In this document: positions 56,589 to 64,000 of the stretch, one piece after another | How the letters are laid out: each line of letters starts with the position of its first letter | Numbering within the stretch: the stretch's first letter is position 1 | Source: Halomonas sp. S3-1-1 | GTDB taxonomy: Bacteria > Pseudomonadota > Gammaproteobacteria > Pseudomonadales > Halomonadaceae | Assembly: GCF_023757625.1 (NCBI RefSeq) | Contig: NZ_JALGBZ010000002.1 | Coordinates: forward strand, 806,001-870,000 | Length of the DNA stretch: 64,000 bases | Direction of reading: 5' to 3' | Program-made: the position numbers and the translations under genes | Notes under the pieces: generated by a model | The model's input: the letters and a program-made list of their open reading frames with translations, nothing else | Databases searched by the model: none | What the model was told of the DNA's origin: nothing

Positions 56589-57530
56589 TTGCCTATTAAA
56601 CCGCTATTTTCGCACGGCCCCATTCCGGGCTACCGGTTCTTCTTTTGCGTGCTGGCGGCAAGTGCTTTGATGTTTGTCGACCAGCGCTTTACACGCATGG
56701 AAGACGTGCGCGCTCAGCTCACCATGGTCGTGGCGCCGGTTCAGTGGGTCGTTAGCCTTCCAAGCGACCTGCTGAACTGGGGTTCCCTGGTGCTTTCCGA
56801 CCAGCAGGCGCTGGTGGATGAAAACCGCCTTCTTCGCGAGCAGATTCTGACGCTTTCCCACCGCGGCCAGCGCTTGGCCAACCTGACCTCCGAAAACGCC
56901 GAGCTGCGCGAGCTTTTGAGCGCCGCCGAACGTACCGACATTCCCTACATGTCGGCGGAGCTCTTGTCGCTCGATAACGACCCGTTCAGCCACCAAATGG
57001 TCATCGACCGCGGCCACCGCAACGGCGCCTACGTCGGCCAGCCGGTGATCGATGCCTTCGGCCTGGTCGGCCAGGTCACGGCGGTCTCGGCTTATTCCAG
57101 CCGGGTGCTGCTGCTGGCCGATGCCAGCCACGCCTTGCCGGTGCAGGTGAATCGTAACGGGCTGCGCTTCATCGTGCAGGGTACCGGGCGCTACGACAGT
57201 GTCAGCGTGCTTCACGTGCCGGATACCGCCGATATCCGTGAAGGCGATCTCTTGACCACCTCCGGGCTTGCCGGGCGCTTTCCGCCGGGCTACCCGGTGG
57301 CGCGAGTTACCGAGGTCTATCACGACCCGGGCCAGCCTTTTGCCCAGGTGAGCGCGGTACCGTCGGCGCAGCTGACCCGCTCGCGCCACTTCTTGCTGCT
57401 GTTCCCGCCGCCGCTGGAGCAGGAGGACGAGTCACTGTTGTGGGACGCCTCGATGACGATTTCGCCGGCGGCGATCCACGCCTCAGAGCGCCTTATTGAG
57501 GCAGCTTCTTCGGAGGTGCCCAATGGCTAG
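56589..57530 (+). CDS. mreC: Rod shape-determining protein MreC
   Basis: 313-aa bitopic inner-membrane protein linking MreB to the periplasmic wall machinery. One membrane helix (about 17-33) leads into a coiled coil (about 60-100) and a beta-rich C-terminal domain with DRGHRNGAYVGQPVIDAFGL. The start is TTG at 56589 (MPIKPLFSHGPIPG), matching the KPxFSxGP N-terminus of homologues. A GAGGGG motif overlaps or abuts it, so initiation may be weak or the true start slightly different. The 3' end overlaps mreD by eight bases. Confidence 0.94.
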   Translation: MPIKPLFSHGPIPGYRFFFCVLAASALMFVDQRFTRMEDVRAQLTMVVAPVQWVVSLPSDLLNWGSLVLSDQQALVDENRLLREQILTLSHRGQRLANLTSENAELRELLSAAERTDIPYMSAELLSLDNDPFSHQMVIDRGHRNGAYVGQPVIDAFGLVGQVTAVSAYSSRVLLLADASHALPVQVNRNGLRFIVQGTGRYDSVSVLHVPDTADIREGDLLTTSGLAGRFPPGYPVARVTEVYHDPGQPFAQVSAVPSAQLTRSRHFLLLFPPPLEQEDESLLWDASMTISPAAIHASERLIEAASSEVPNG

Positions 57531-58017
57531 AGCGCCGGTGATTCCGCTGGTGGTGGTATGGCTAAGTCTGCTGCTTTCGCTTTGCCTGCAGGTCATGCCG
57601 CTGGCCGACGGCTGGCAGGCGTTTCGCCCGGACTGGATCGGTTTGATGCTGGTCTACTGGTGCATGCGCGTGCCGGACCGCGTGGGCGTGCTGCACGGCT
57701 TCGTGATCGGGCTGATGCTGGACCTGATCGAGGGTAGCGTGCTGGGTCAGCACGCGCTGGTGTACACCACGCTCGCGTTTCTGGCCGCTCTCGTGTATCC
57801 GCGCTTTCGCGCCTACTCGCTGGTTCAGCAGGCGGTGCTGGTGCTGGTGCTGCTGGGACTCGTGCAGCTCATCGAGCAGTGGCTTCGCGTGCTCAACGGC
57901 AACTTTACTATCCACCTTACGTTTTTGATCTCGGCGTTGATCAGCGGCGTGCTGTGGCCTTGGCTTGCCACCATGCTCGTCGCGCTCGAGCGCCGAGCGG
58001 ATGGAGGCACGTCGTGA
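57523..58017 (+). CDS. mreD: Rod shape-determining protein MreD
   Basis: 164-aa integral membrane partner of MreC with about five helices and only short loops (RPDWIGLMLVYWCMRVPDRVG is the usual first loop). I use the ATG at 57523, with GGAGG seven bases upstream and inside the mreC 3' end. It overlaps the maf start as GTGA. Confidence 0.95.
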   Translation: MARAPVIPLVVVWLSLLLSLCLQVMPLADGWQAFRPDWIGLMLVYWCMRVPDRVGVLHGFVIGLMLDLIEGSVLGQHALVYTTLAFLAALVYPRFRAYSLVQQAVLVLVLLGLVQLIEQWLRVLNGNFTIHLTFLISALISGVLWPWLATMLVALERRADGGTS

Positions 58018-58616
58018 GCGTTGGCAGTGCTCACAACATCCCAGCGCTGTGCCTGGCCTCTGCCTCGCCCCGGCGCAAGGCGCTTTTGGAATCCATTGGC
58101 GTGGCGGTCGAGGTACGCGCCAGCCACATCGACGAAACGCCTTTGAAAAACGAGTCGGCCCACGACTACGTCGAGCGGCTGGCCATCGCCAAGGCCCGGG
58201 TATACGCTGGTGCGACTTCGCTTGCCGTGCTCGGCTCCGACACCGCCGTGGTGCTGGATGGCCGAGTGCTGGGTAAGCCTGAAAGCGCTGCTCACGGTCG
58301 CGAGATGCTCGCCGCACTTTCCTGCCGCACCCATCAGGTCATGACCGGGGTCGCCGTGATCGGCCCCGCGGGTACGCTCACAGAGGTAGTCACCACCGAG
58401 GTGCGCATGAGAGCGATCAGTGATGCTGAAATCGCGCGCTATTGGGAGACCGGTGAGCCCCAGGACAAGGCGGGGGGCTATGCGATTCAAGGTTTGGCCG
58501 CCGTATTTGTCGAGGAAATTCGGGGCAGCCACTCCGCGGTGGTCGGGCTTCCGCTTTTTGAGACGGCGGCGTTACTTTCGCGTCAGGGTGTGTCCGTTTG
58601 GTCGGCTCGCCTGTAA
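58014..58616 (+). CDS. yhdE: Maf-family nucleotide pyrophosphatase (YhdE type)
   Basis: 200-aa enzyme hydrolysing dTTP, UTP and modified pyrimidine triphosphates, a house-cleaning role. The signature LASASPRRKALLESIG is at the N-terminus, with GSDTAVVLDGRVLGKP and DKAGGYAIQGLAAVFVE further on. GTG start at 58014 with GGAGG six bases upstream, overlapping the mreD stop. The mreBCD-maf-rng order matches E. coli, where this gene is yhdE. Confidence 0.94.
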   Translation: MSVGSAHNIPALCLASASPRRKALLESIGVAVEVRASHIDETPLKNESAHDYVERLAIAKARVYAGATSLAVLGSDTAVVLDGRVLGKPESAAHGREMLAALSCRTHQVMTGVAVIGPAGTLTEVVTTEVRMRAISDAEIARYWETGEPQDKAGGYAIQGLAAVFVEEIRGSHSAVVGLPLFETAALLSRQGVSVWSARL

Positions 58617-58670
58617 AGTGGTTGGGACATGGAACCCCCTTGAGGCCAGCGAGCCCATAAGGAAGAGCGC

Positions 58671-60134
58671 ATGAGCGGTGAAGTCCTGATCAATTTGACC
58701 CCCATGGAAACCCGCGTGGCGCTGGTCGAAAACGGCGTGCTGCAGGAGGCGCTGATCGAGCGCTCGCGTCGGCGCGGGATCGTAGGCAATATCTACAAAG
58801 GCAAGGTGGTGCGTGTTCTGCCTGGAATGCAGGCTGCCTTTGTCGATATTGGCCTCGAGCGCGCCGCCTTCATTCACGCCCACGAAGTCATGGCCGAGGC
58901 GAGCGCCGGCGAACCTCACCCGCCGATCGGCGCGCTTTTGCACGAGGGCCAAGCGCTGGTGGTGCAGGTCACCAAGGACCCGATCGGCACCAAGGGCGCG
59001 CGGTTGACCACGCATCTCTCCATTCCGTCGCGCTATCTGGTCTATATGCCGGACTCGCCCCACCACGGCGTCTCCCAGCGCATCGAGGACGAAGGCGAGC
59101 GTGAGCGGCTCAAGGCCCTGCTCGACAAAAGCATCGAAGCGCAAAGTCTCGAGATCACCGGCGGCTTCATCGTACGCACCGCCGCCGAAGGCGTGGGTGA
59201 TGATGAGCTCGAAAGCGACATGTACTTTCTGCTGCGCATCTGGCGCAAGGTGAGCGAGCGCAAGGTGAGTGCCGCGCCGCCAAGCGTCATTTACGACGAC
59301 CTGCCGCTATTCATGCGTATTCTGCGCGACGTGATGCGCGACGACATCGAGAAGGTGCGCATCGACTCGCGAGAGAACTTCGTCAAGCTGGTCGAGTTCG
59401 CCGAAGAGTTCATGCCCTACGCGGTGGATCGCATCGAGTACTACCCAGGCGAGCGGCCGATTTTTGATCTTTACAGCGTCGAGGACGAGATTCAAAAAGC
59501 GCTGGCGCGCAAGGTGCAGCTCAAGTCCGGCGGGTATCTCGTAATCGACCCGACCGAGGCGATGACCACCATCGACGTCAACACCGGCGGCTACGTGGGC
59601 CATCGTAACCTCGAAGAGACCATCTTCAAGACCAACCTCGAGGCGGCCACGGCCATCGCCCGCCAGCTGCGCCTTCGAAATCTGGGCGGCATCATCATCA
59701 TCGATTTCATCGACATGATGGACGTCGAGCACCAGCGCCAGGTCCTCAGGGTGCTAGAGAAGGCGCTGGAGCGCGATAACGCCAAGACCAAGTGCACCGG
59801 CGTGACCGAGCTTGGGCTGGTGCAGCTGACTCGCAAGCGCACCCGTGAAAGTCTCGAGCAGACGCTTTGTGAGGCGTGTTCGACCTGCGGCGGGCGCGGC
59901 ACGCTGAAAACGCCGGAAACCGTCTGCTACGAAATCTTTCGCGAGATTCTGCGCGAAGAGCGCGCCTATAGCGCCGATACCTACCGTGTGCTGGCCTCCC
60001 AGCCGGTGGTCGATAGGCTGCTCGACGAAGAGTCCGCGGCGGTCGCGGACCTGGAGGCGTTCATCGACAAGACCATCCGCTTTCAGGTCGAGCAGCACTA
60101 CTCCCAGGAACAGTACGATATCGTGCTGATGTAA
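58671..60134 (+). CDS. rng: Ribonuclease G
   Basis: 487-aa endonuclease of the RNase E/G family, involved in 16S rRNA 5'-end maturation and mRNA turnover. The S1 domain (about 35-130, GNIYKGKVVRVLPGMQAAFV) precedes the catalytic DNase I-like domain with INTGGYVGHRNLEETI and IIIDFIDMMDVEHQRQV. The zinc-link cysteines are in CEACSTCGGRG, and the C-terminus is short, as in RNase G rather than RNase E. The stop overlaps the yhdP ATG by one base. Confidence 0.97.
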   Translation: MSGEVLINLTPMETRVALVENGVLQEALIERSRRRGIVGNIYKGKVVRVLPGMQAAFVDIGLERAAFIHAHEVMAEASAGEPHPPIGALLHEGQALVVQVTKDPIGTKGARLTTHLSIPSRYLVYMPDSPHHGVSQRIEDEGERERLKALLDKSIEAQSLEITGGFIVRTAAEGVGDDELESDMYFLLRIWRKVSERKVSAAPPSVIYDDLPLFMRILRDVMRDDIEKVRIDSRENFVKLVEFAEEFMPYAVDRIEYYPGERPIFDLYSVEDEIQKALARKVQLKSGGYLVIDPTEAMTTIDVNTGGYVGHRNLEETIFKTNLEAATAIARQLRLRNLGGIIIIDFIDMMDVEHQRQVLRVLEKALERDNAKTKCTGVTELGLVQLTRKRTRESLEQTLCEACSTCGGRGTLKTPETVCYEIFREILREERAYSADTYRVLASQPVVDRLLDEESAAVADLEAFIDKTIRFQVEQHYSQEQYDIVLM

Positions 60135-63100
60135 TGACGCCAGTGGCTTATCTACTACGCGGGCTGCTGATGCTTGTAGCCGCGCTCCTTGCCCTGATCG
60201 CCGTAGCCCTTTTGGTGCTGCGGCTTTTGTTCAGCCAGGCCGACAGCCTGATTCCTTCGATCGAATCCCTGCTCGAGGCAAAGATCGGCGCGCCGGTGAC
60301 CATCGAGCATCTGGCGCTGTCGCTCGAGCGAAACGATCCGGTGCTGCGCCTTGAAGGACTTACGGCCAGCACCGATCAGGCGCCGCTTTTGACGCTGCCG
60401 AGTGCCTATCTGCGCCTTGACACCTGGGCCTCGCTCAAGGCGTTGGCGCCGATTTTCAGCGACGTGCGGGTAAGCGAACTCGACGCTCATCTCTATCAGC
60501 TCGATGATGGCAGCTGGGGATGGCCCGACCCGGCAACGCTTCCGCTGTTGTTCGCTCAGGAACCCAACGTTGATCTCAACCGGATCGATCGCTGGACTGC
60601 GCTGGTGCTCAAGCAGCGGCTTTGGTTGCGCGATAGCCAGCTTACCCTGCACGGGCGCGATGACAACTTGACACTGGCCGCGCCGCGTTTGCTGCTCGGC
60701 GGTAGCGAGGAACTCGCCCGCTTCGAGGGCACGGTCAATATTCTCGATGCGAAGACGCCGTCTGACCAGAGCGCCCGGCCCGCGCTGATCGTGCAGGCGG
60801 AAATGCAGCCAGGCCCCGGCGGGCCGAGCGACTTCTCCGCCGCGGTACAGCTGGAGCTTCAGCTCGATCATCTGGTGGCGCTCGGCGACGTGTTTCGTGC
60901 CGATCACATGCCCTACATCGAGCAGGCCGGCGGGTCCGTGCGGCTCTGGGGCGAGTGGTTCGGGGGACGTCTCGATCGGGTGCGCGCCGGCGTCGGTATT
61001 CCCCAACTGACGCTCAGACAGCAGGAGCAGTTCGCCGTGCTCCGCGACATTCAGGCCAGCGGCGAGTGGGAGCGCGACGGCAACGGCGGCGAGGCTTGGC
61101 TTAGCGGCGACGCTAAAAGCGTCGAGTGGGCGCAGCCGGACAACGTCAGCGAAGGTCCGGCGCTGCCGCGCCACTGGTATTTCACCCACCAGCCCGGCCG
61201 CTGGGCTATGCGCACCAGCGCTTTTGAACTGGCCTCGCTGACCGCCTGGCGCGAGTACGCCTTTTTGCCCGAGTCGCTGACCCGGGTGTTGCAAACGCTA
61301 TCGCCCAGCGGCCAGGTGAAGGGGATTGCCCTCGGTCAGCGTGACGGCCACTGGGGCGTAGACGTCGCGCTCAACGACGTCAGCGTCGAGCCCTGGCAGC
61401 AGGCGCCGGGGGGTGGACCGCTCGATGCCTGGGTACAGGCGCGGGACCGGCGCGGCCGGGTGACGTTCTCAAGCGACGGCGAAAGCCAGCTCAATTTTCC
61501 CGAGGTGTTCGCCGAACCCATGGCGCTTCGCCACGCCCGGGGCGTGGTGGAGTGGGTCTACGATGGCCCCAACACCATGGTCAGCGGCCGCGAGCTCGAT
61601 ATCGACTGGAACGGCGCCGAGATCACCGGAGGCTTTGGCTTGATTAACGGCCAGGGCCGCGGGCAGTTCGGCCTCAACATCGATTTCGCCAACGTCGACG
61701 CCATCGCCACGCCGCTGCCCCAGTGGCTGCCGGTCAAAACGCTGGACGAGGGCCTTCTGGAGTGGCTTTCAAACGACGTGGGCGGGTTCGTGCCCAGCGG
61801 CTCCCTGCGCCTAGGGCTTCCCATCGGCGAAAACCGCGCGGGCAACCCACCTACCGTGGCGCTGGCATTTGATATCGAGCAGGGTTTCTTGCCGATCGGT
61901 GAGGGCTGGCCGATGATCGAGGACGCCGCCGGCCGGCTGAGCTTTAAAGGCCAGACGCTCAGCGCTCGCGTCGACCGCGCCCAGAGCCTGGGGGTTCAGG
62001 CACGCGATGGCGAGGTGACGCTCAAAGATGACCGGTTGGCGGTCGATGGCAAGCTCGCCAGCAGCGCGGCCTCGATGATCGATTTCATTCAGGCCATTCC
62101 GGACGTCGACACGTCTTTTCTAAGCGACGTGCGCGCCAGCGGCGAAATCGATGGCGACCTGCAGCTTACCCTCGAGCTCGACGAACCCGACACGCTCGCG
62201 CTCGACATCGATGCACGTCCATCGCTTTCGCGGCTAAGCCACGCCGCTTTTGAACAGGCCCCGCTGACCGACATCGGCGGCGAGCTTAACTGGCAGCAGC
62301 GCGGCGAGCGCTTTGCGCTGCTGGGCAGCGCCCAAGGGCGGCTGCTCGACGGGCCCGTTCGCGCCGATTTCGACGTGCCGGAAAGCGGTATTTCGCTTGG
62401 CGGCGCGGTCGATACCGCCGCGCTTTTCACCTTGGCCGGGGTGGATGGCGAGCGCGCCGGAGCGCTTTTGAATGGCCGCGCCGACTGGAACGGCCGCATC
62501 CGTCTGGAGCCCAGCGTGTGGCTAGGGTTTCAAAGCGATCTGATCGGCGTCGAAAGCCGCTTGCCCTCACCGTTTAACAAATCCCGCGCTACGCCCTGGC
62601 CGCTCCAGGTCGAAGGCGATGTCGAGAATGGCGCGCTCCACGCTCGGCTGGGCGAGGTGCTCGAGGCCCGACTGCTGTTGAACGACGCCGTCGAAGGGGC
62701 GGTGGCCATTGGCCGCACGGCGACGCTGCCCGAGGTGCGTCCCGGCGACGGGCTTACGCTCGAGGCGGATCTTGCGCGGCTCGACGTGCTCGACTGGCAG
62801 CGTGCGCTCGCCCCGCTGACCGAGGGCAGTGGGCAAAGCGATGGACCGCCGGAGATTCCCCGCTTCGATACCCCGGTGAGTATGATGTTCGATACCCCGT
62901 GTCTGAGTGTCGATCAGCGCTGCGTGGGGGCGCTGAGCCTCTCGGCGCGGCTGGCCGATCGAGCGCTCGACGCTCGCGTTGGCGGCGATATCGTCTCCGG
63001 CCGGGTGGCGTACCAGCCCGAGCTGGAGCGGCCTTTGGAGATTACCGTGGCCTCGCTCGACGCCGATCGGCTGATGGGGCTTTCGCTCGAGGATGATGAA

Positions 63101-63976
63101 CCAGTCTCGGCGCCGGACTCTTGGTTTGCGGCGGTCGAGACCTCGCAGCCCGAGGCGTTCAGCGCGCCGGCTTGGCTTTCCGAAGTGCCCAACGGGCGCC
63201 TGAGGCTTGCCGGCATCAGCCTGAACGATCACCGCATCGGCCCTCTCACCGCCTACTGGCAAACCGGAGCGCGGCGCTTTGCGCTGTCGCCGGTGGGGCT
63301 CACGCTTGGCGAGCTGTCGCTGACCGGCGAGCTTTTCTGGCAGGAACATCAGACCCAAGCGGACATCGCCGTGCGCGGCGGGGACCTTGGCACCGCGCTC
63401 GAGGAACTCGATCAGCCGGTGCCGATGACTAGTCGCGTGACCCGCGCCAACGCGTCGCTCGAGTGGCCCGGCGCTCCCTGGCAGGTCGATCTGGCCCGCG
63501 CGACCGGCGAGCTCGATACCGATATTCGCGATGGCCGCTTCGTGTCGATGAACTCGCCCTCGGCCAAACTCGTCGGGCTTTTGAATTTCGACAACCTGCT
63601 GCGGCGGCTACGGCTCGATTTTACCGACGTGACCGGCGAAGGCATGGCGTTTGATCAGATTAGCGGCAGCGCCACGGTGGCAGGCGGGCGTTTGACGCTT
63701 CGCGAGCCCTTGCAAATCGAGGCGCCGGCCGCCACGTTAAGATTCAATGGACATGTTAACCTGCTCCAACGTGAACTCGACCAGCAGCTTGGCGTCACAC
63801 TGCCCGTTAGCCAGACGCTTCCCATCGCTGCGCTCGCGGTGGGCGCGCCGGTGGCGGGCGCGGCGCTGTTCGTTGCCGACCAGCTGTTTGGCGAGACGCT
63901 GAACCGAGCGACCACTTTACATTTTCGCGTGCAGGGTCCCTGGACCTCGCCGCGGGTTACGCTAAAAGGCCCCTAA
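60134..63976 (+). CDS. yhdP: YhdP-family envelope protein (AsmA-like, DUF3971)
   Basis: 1280-aa protein anchored by one N-terminal helix (about 7-33), the rest predicted to be a long periplasmic repeating beta-groove. The YhdP/AsmA-like family (with TamB and YdbH) is thought to carry phospholipids from inner to outer membrane. The C-terminal region GLLNFDNLLRRLRLDFTDV and the end GPWTSPRVTLKGP are typical. Length matches E. coli YhdP (1266 aa). It overlaps rng by one base, and the next gene overlaps its stop. Confidence 0.93.
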   Translation: MTPVAYLLRGLLMLVAALLALIAVALLVLRLLFSQADSLIPSIESLLEAKIGAPVTIEHLALSLERNDPVLRLEGLTASTDQAPLLTLPSAYLRLDTWASLKALAPIFSDVRVSELDAHLYQLDDGSWGWPDPATLPLLFAQEPNVDLNRIDRWTALVLKQRLWLRDSQLTLHGRDDNLTLAAPRLLLGGSEELARFEGTVNILDAKTPSDQSARPALIVQAEMQPGPGGPSDFSAAVQLELQLDHLVALGDVFRADHMPYIEQAGGSVRLWGEWFGGRLDRVRAGVGIPQLTLRQQEQFAVLRDIQASGEWERDGNGGEAWLSGDAKSVEWAQPDNVSEGPALPRHWYFTHQPGRWAMRTSAFELASLTAWREYAFLPESLTRVLQTLSPSGQVKGIALGQRDGHWGVDVALNDVSVEPWQQAPGGGPLDAWVQARDRRGRVTFSSDGESQLNFPEVFAEPMALRHARGVVEWVYDGPNTMVSGRELDIDWNGAEITGGFGLINGQGRGQFGLNIDFANVDAIATPLPQWLPVKTLDEGLLEWLSNDVGGFVPSGSLRLGLPIGENRAGNPPTVALAFDIEQGFLPIGEGWPMIEDAAGRLSFKGQTLSARVDRAQSLGVQARDGEVTLKDDRLAVDGKLASSAASMIDFIQAIPDVDTSFLSDVRASGEIDGDLQLTLELDEPDTLALDIDARPSLSRLSHAAFEQAPLTDIGGELNWQQRGERFALLGSAQGRLLDGPVRADFDVPESGISLGGAVDTAALFTLAGVDGERAGALLNGRADWNGRIRLEPSVWLGFQSDLIGVESRLPSPFNKSRATPWPLQVEGDVENGALHARLGEVLEARLLLNDAVEGAVAIGRTATLPEVRPGDGLTLEADLARLDVLDWQRALAPLTEGSGQSDGPPEIPRFDTPVSMMFDTPCLSVDQRCVGALSLSARLADRALDARVGGDIVSGRVAYQPELERPLEITVASLDADRLMGLSLEDDEPVSAPDSWFAAVETSQPEAFSAPAWLSEVPNGRLRLAGISLNDHRIGPLTAYWQTGARRFALSPVGLTLGELSLTGELFWQEHQTQADIAVRGGDLGTALEELDQPVPMTSRVTRANASLEWPGAPWQVDLARATGELDTDIRDGRFVSMNSPSAKLVGLLNFDNLLRRLRLDFTDVTGEGMAFDQISGSATVAGGRLTLREPLQIEAPAATLRFNGHVNLLQRELDQQLGVTLPVSQTLPIAALAVGAPVAGAALFVADQLFGETLNRATTLHFRVQGPWTSPRVTLKGP

Positions 63977-64000
63977 TGACCGCACACACGAGTGATTTGG
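63976..64000 (+). CDS. Start of the next gene (right edge)
   Basis: An ATG overlaps the yhdP stop as TAATG and reads MTAHTSDL before the window ends. In many gammaproteobacteria a nitrilase-type hydrolase or tldD follows yhdP, but eight residues cannot distinguish them. Confidence 0.5.

Overview
The window is high-GC DNA from one gammaproteobacterial chromosome. Content and gene order fit a halophilic or alkaliphilic member of the Halomonadaceae (Halomonas-like). This placement is inferred from the proteins: an Mrp Na+/H+ antiporter with fused A/B subunits, a BacNav-type sodium channel, an EF-P/EpmA/EpmB set, and the tsaE-amiB-mutL-miaA-hfq-hflX-hflK-hflC block. Coding density is near 90 percent. 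I see no rRNA, tRNA, insertion sequence, prophage or CRISPR array.

Layout. 1-4.3 kb: minus-strand mnhAB-mnhC-mnhD antiporter operon, running off the left edge, plus a 71-residue orphan. 4.3-4.8 kb: no protein gene, but a good candidate CsrA/RsmA-sequestering small RNA with its own promoter and terminator. 4.8-13.7 kb: sodium channel, exported ParB-like protein, a PQQ glucose dehydrogenase whose membrane anchor is a separate gene, an AraC regulator divergent from a Fur-boxed TonB receptor, and an orphan membrane protein. 13.7-16.5 kb: EF-P with both lysylation enzymes. 16.5-20 kb: EmrAB-type efflux pump with a divergent TetR regulator and two palindromes between them. 20-38 kb: conserved housekeeping block (psd, sulfurtransferase, rsgA, orn, queG, nnr, tsaE, amiB, mutL, miaA, hfq, hflX, hflK, hflC, hisZ, purA). 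38-48.3 kb: cobO, yajQ, pepN, a YegS-like kinase, a repeat-bearing acidic lipoprotein, a cold-shock protein, a LysE exporter, Slt and a DUF1232 protein. 48.3-52 kb: htpG behind a near-consensus heat-shock promoter, gpsA, sixA. 52-64 kb: gatCAB, divergent from mreBCD-maf-rng-yhdP.

How the genes connect. The left part deals with sodium and proton movement, periplasmic sugar oxidation and iron uptake. The centre holds translation quality (EF-P modification, RsgA, QueG, TsaE, MiaA), RNA control (Hfq, Orn, the GGA-rich sRNA), repair (an endonuclease-type MutL) and membrane proteolysis control (HflKC). The right part is cell-shape and envelope machinery (MreBCD, YhdP, Slt, AmiB) with tRNA amidation.

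Most interesting observations: the GGA-hairpin sRNA at 4483-4586; the split glucose dehydrogenase, whose two parts add up to the length of the usual single chain; a degenerate ~13-nt tandem array before hfq; the palindromes between the efflux pump and its regulator; and the duplicated-helix acidic lipoprotein. Genes are called from motifs and context only; no database search was possible.
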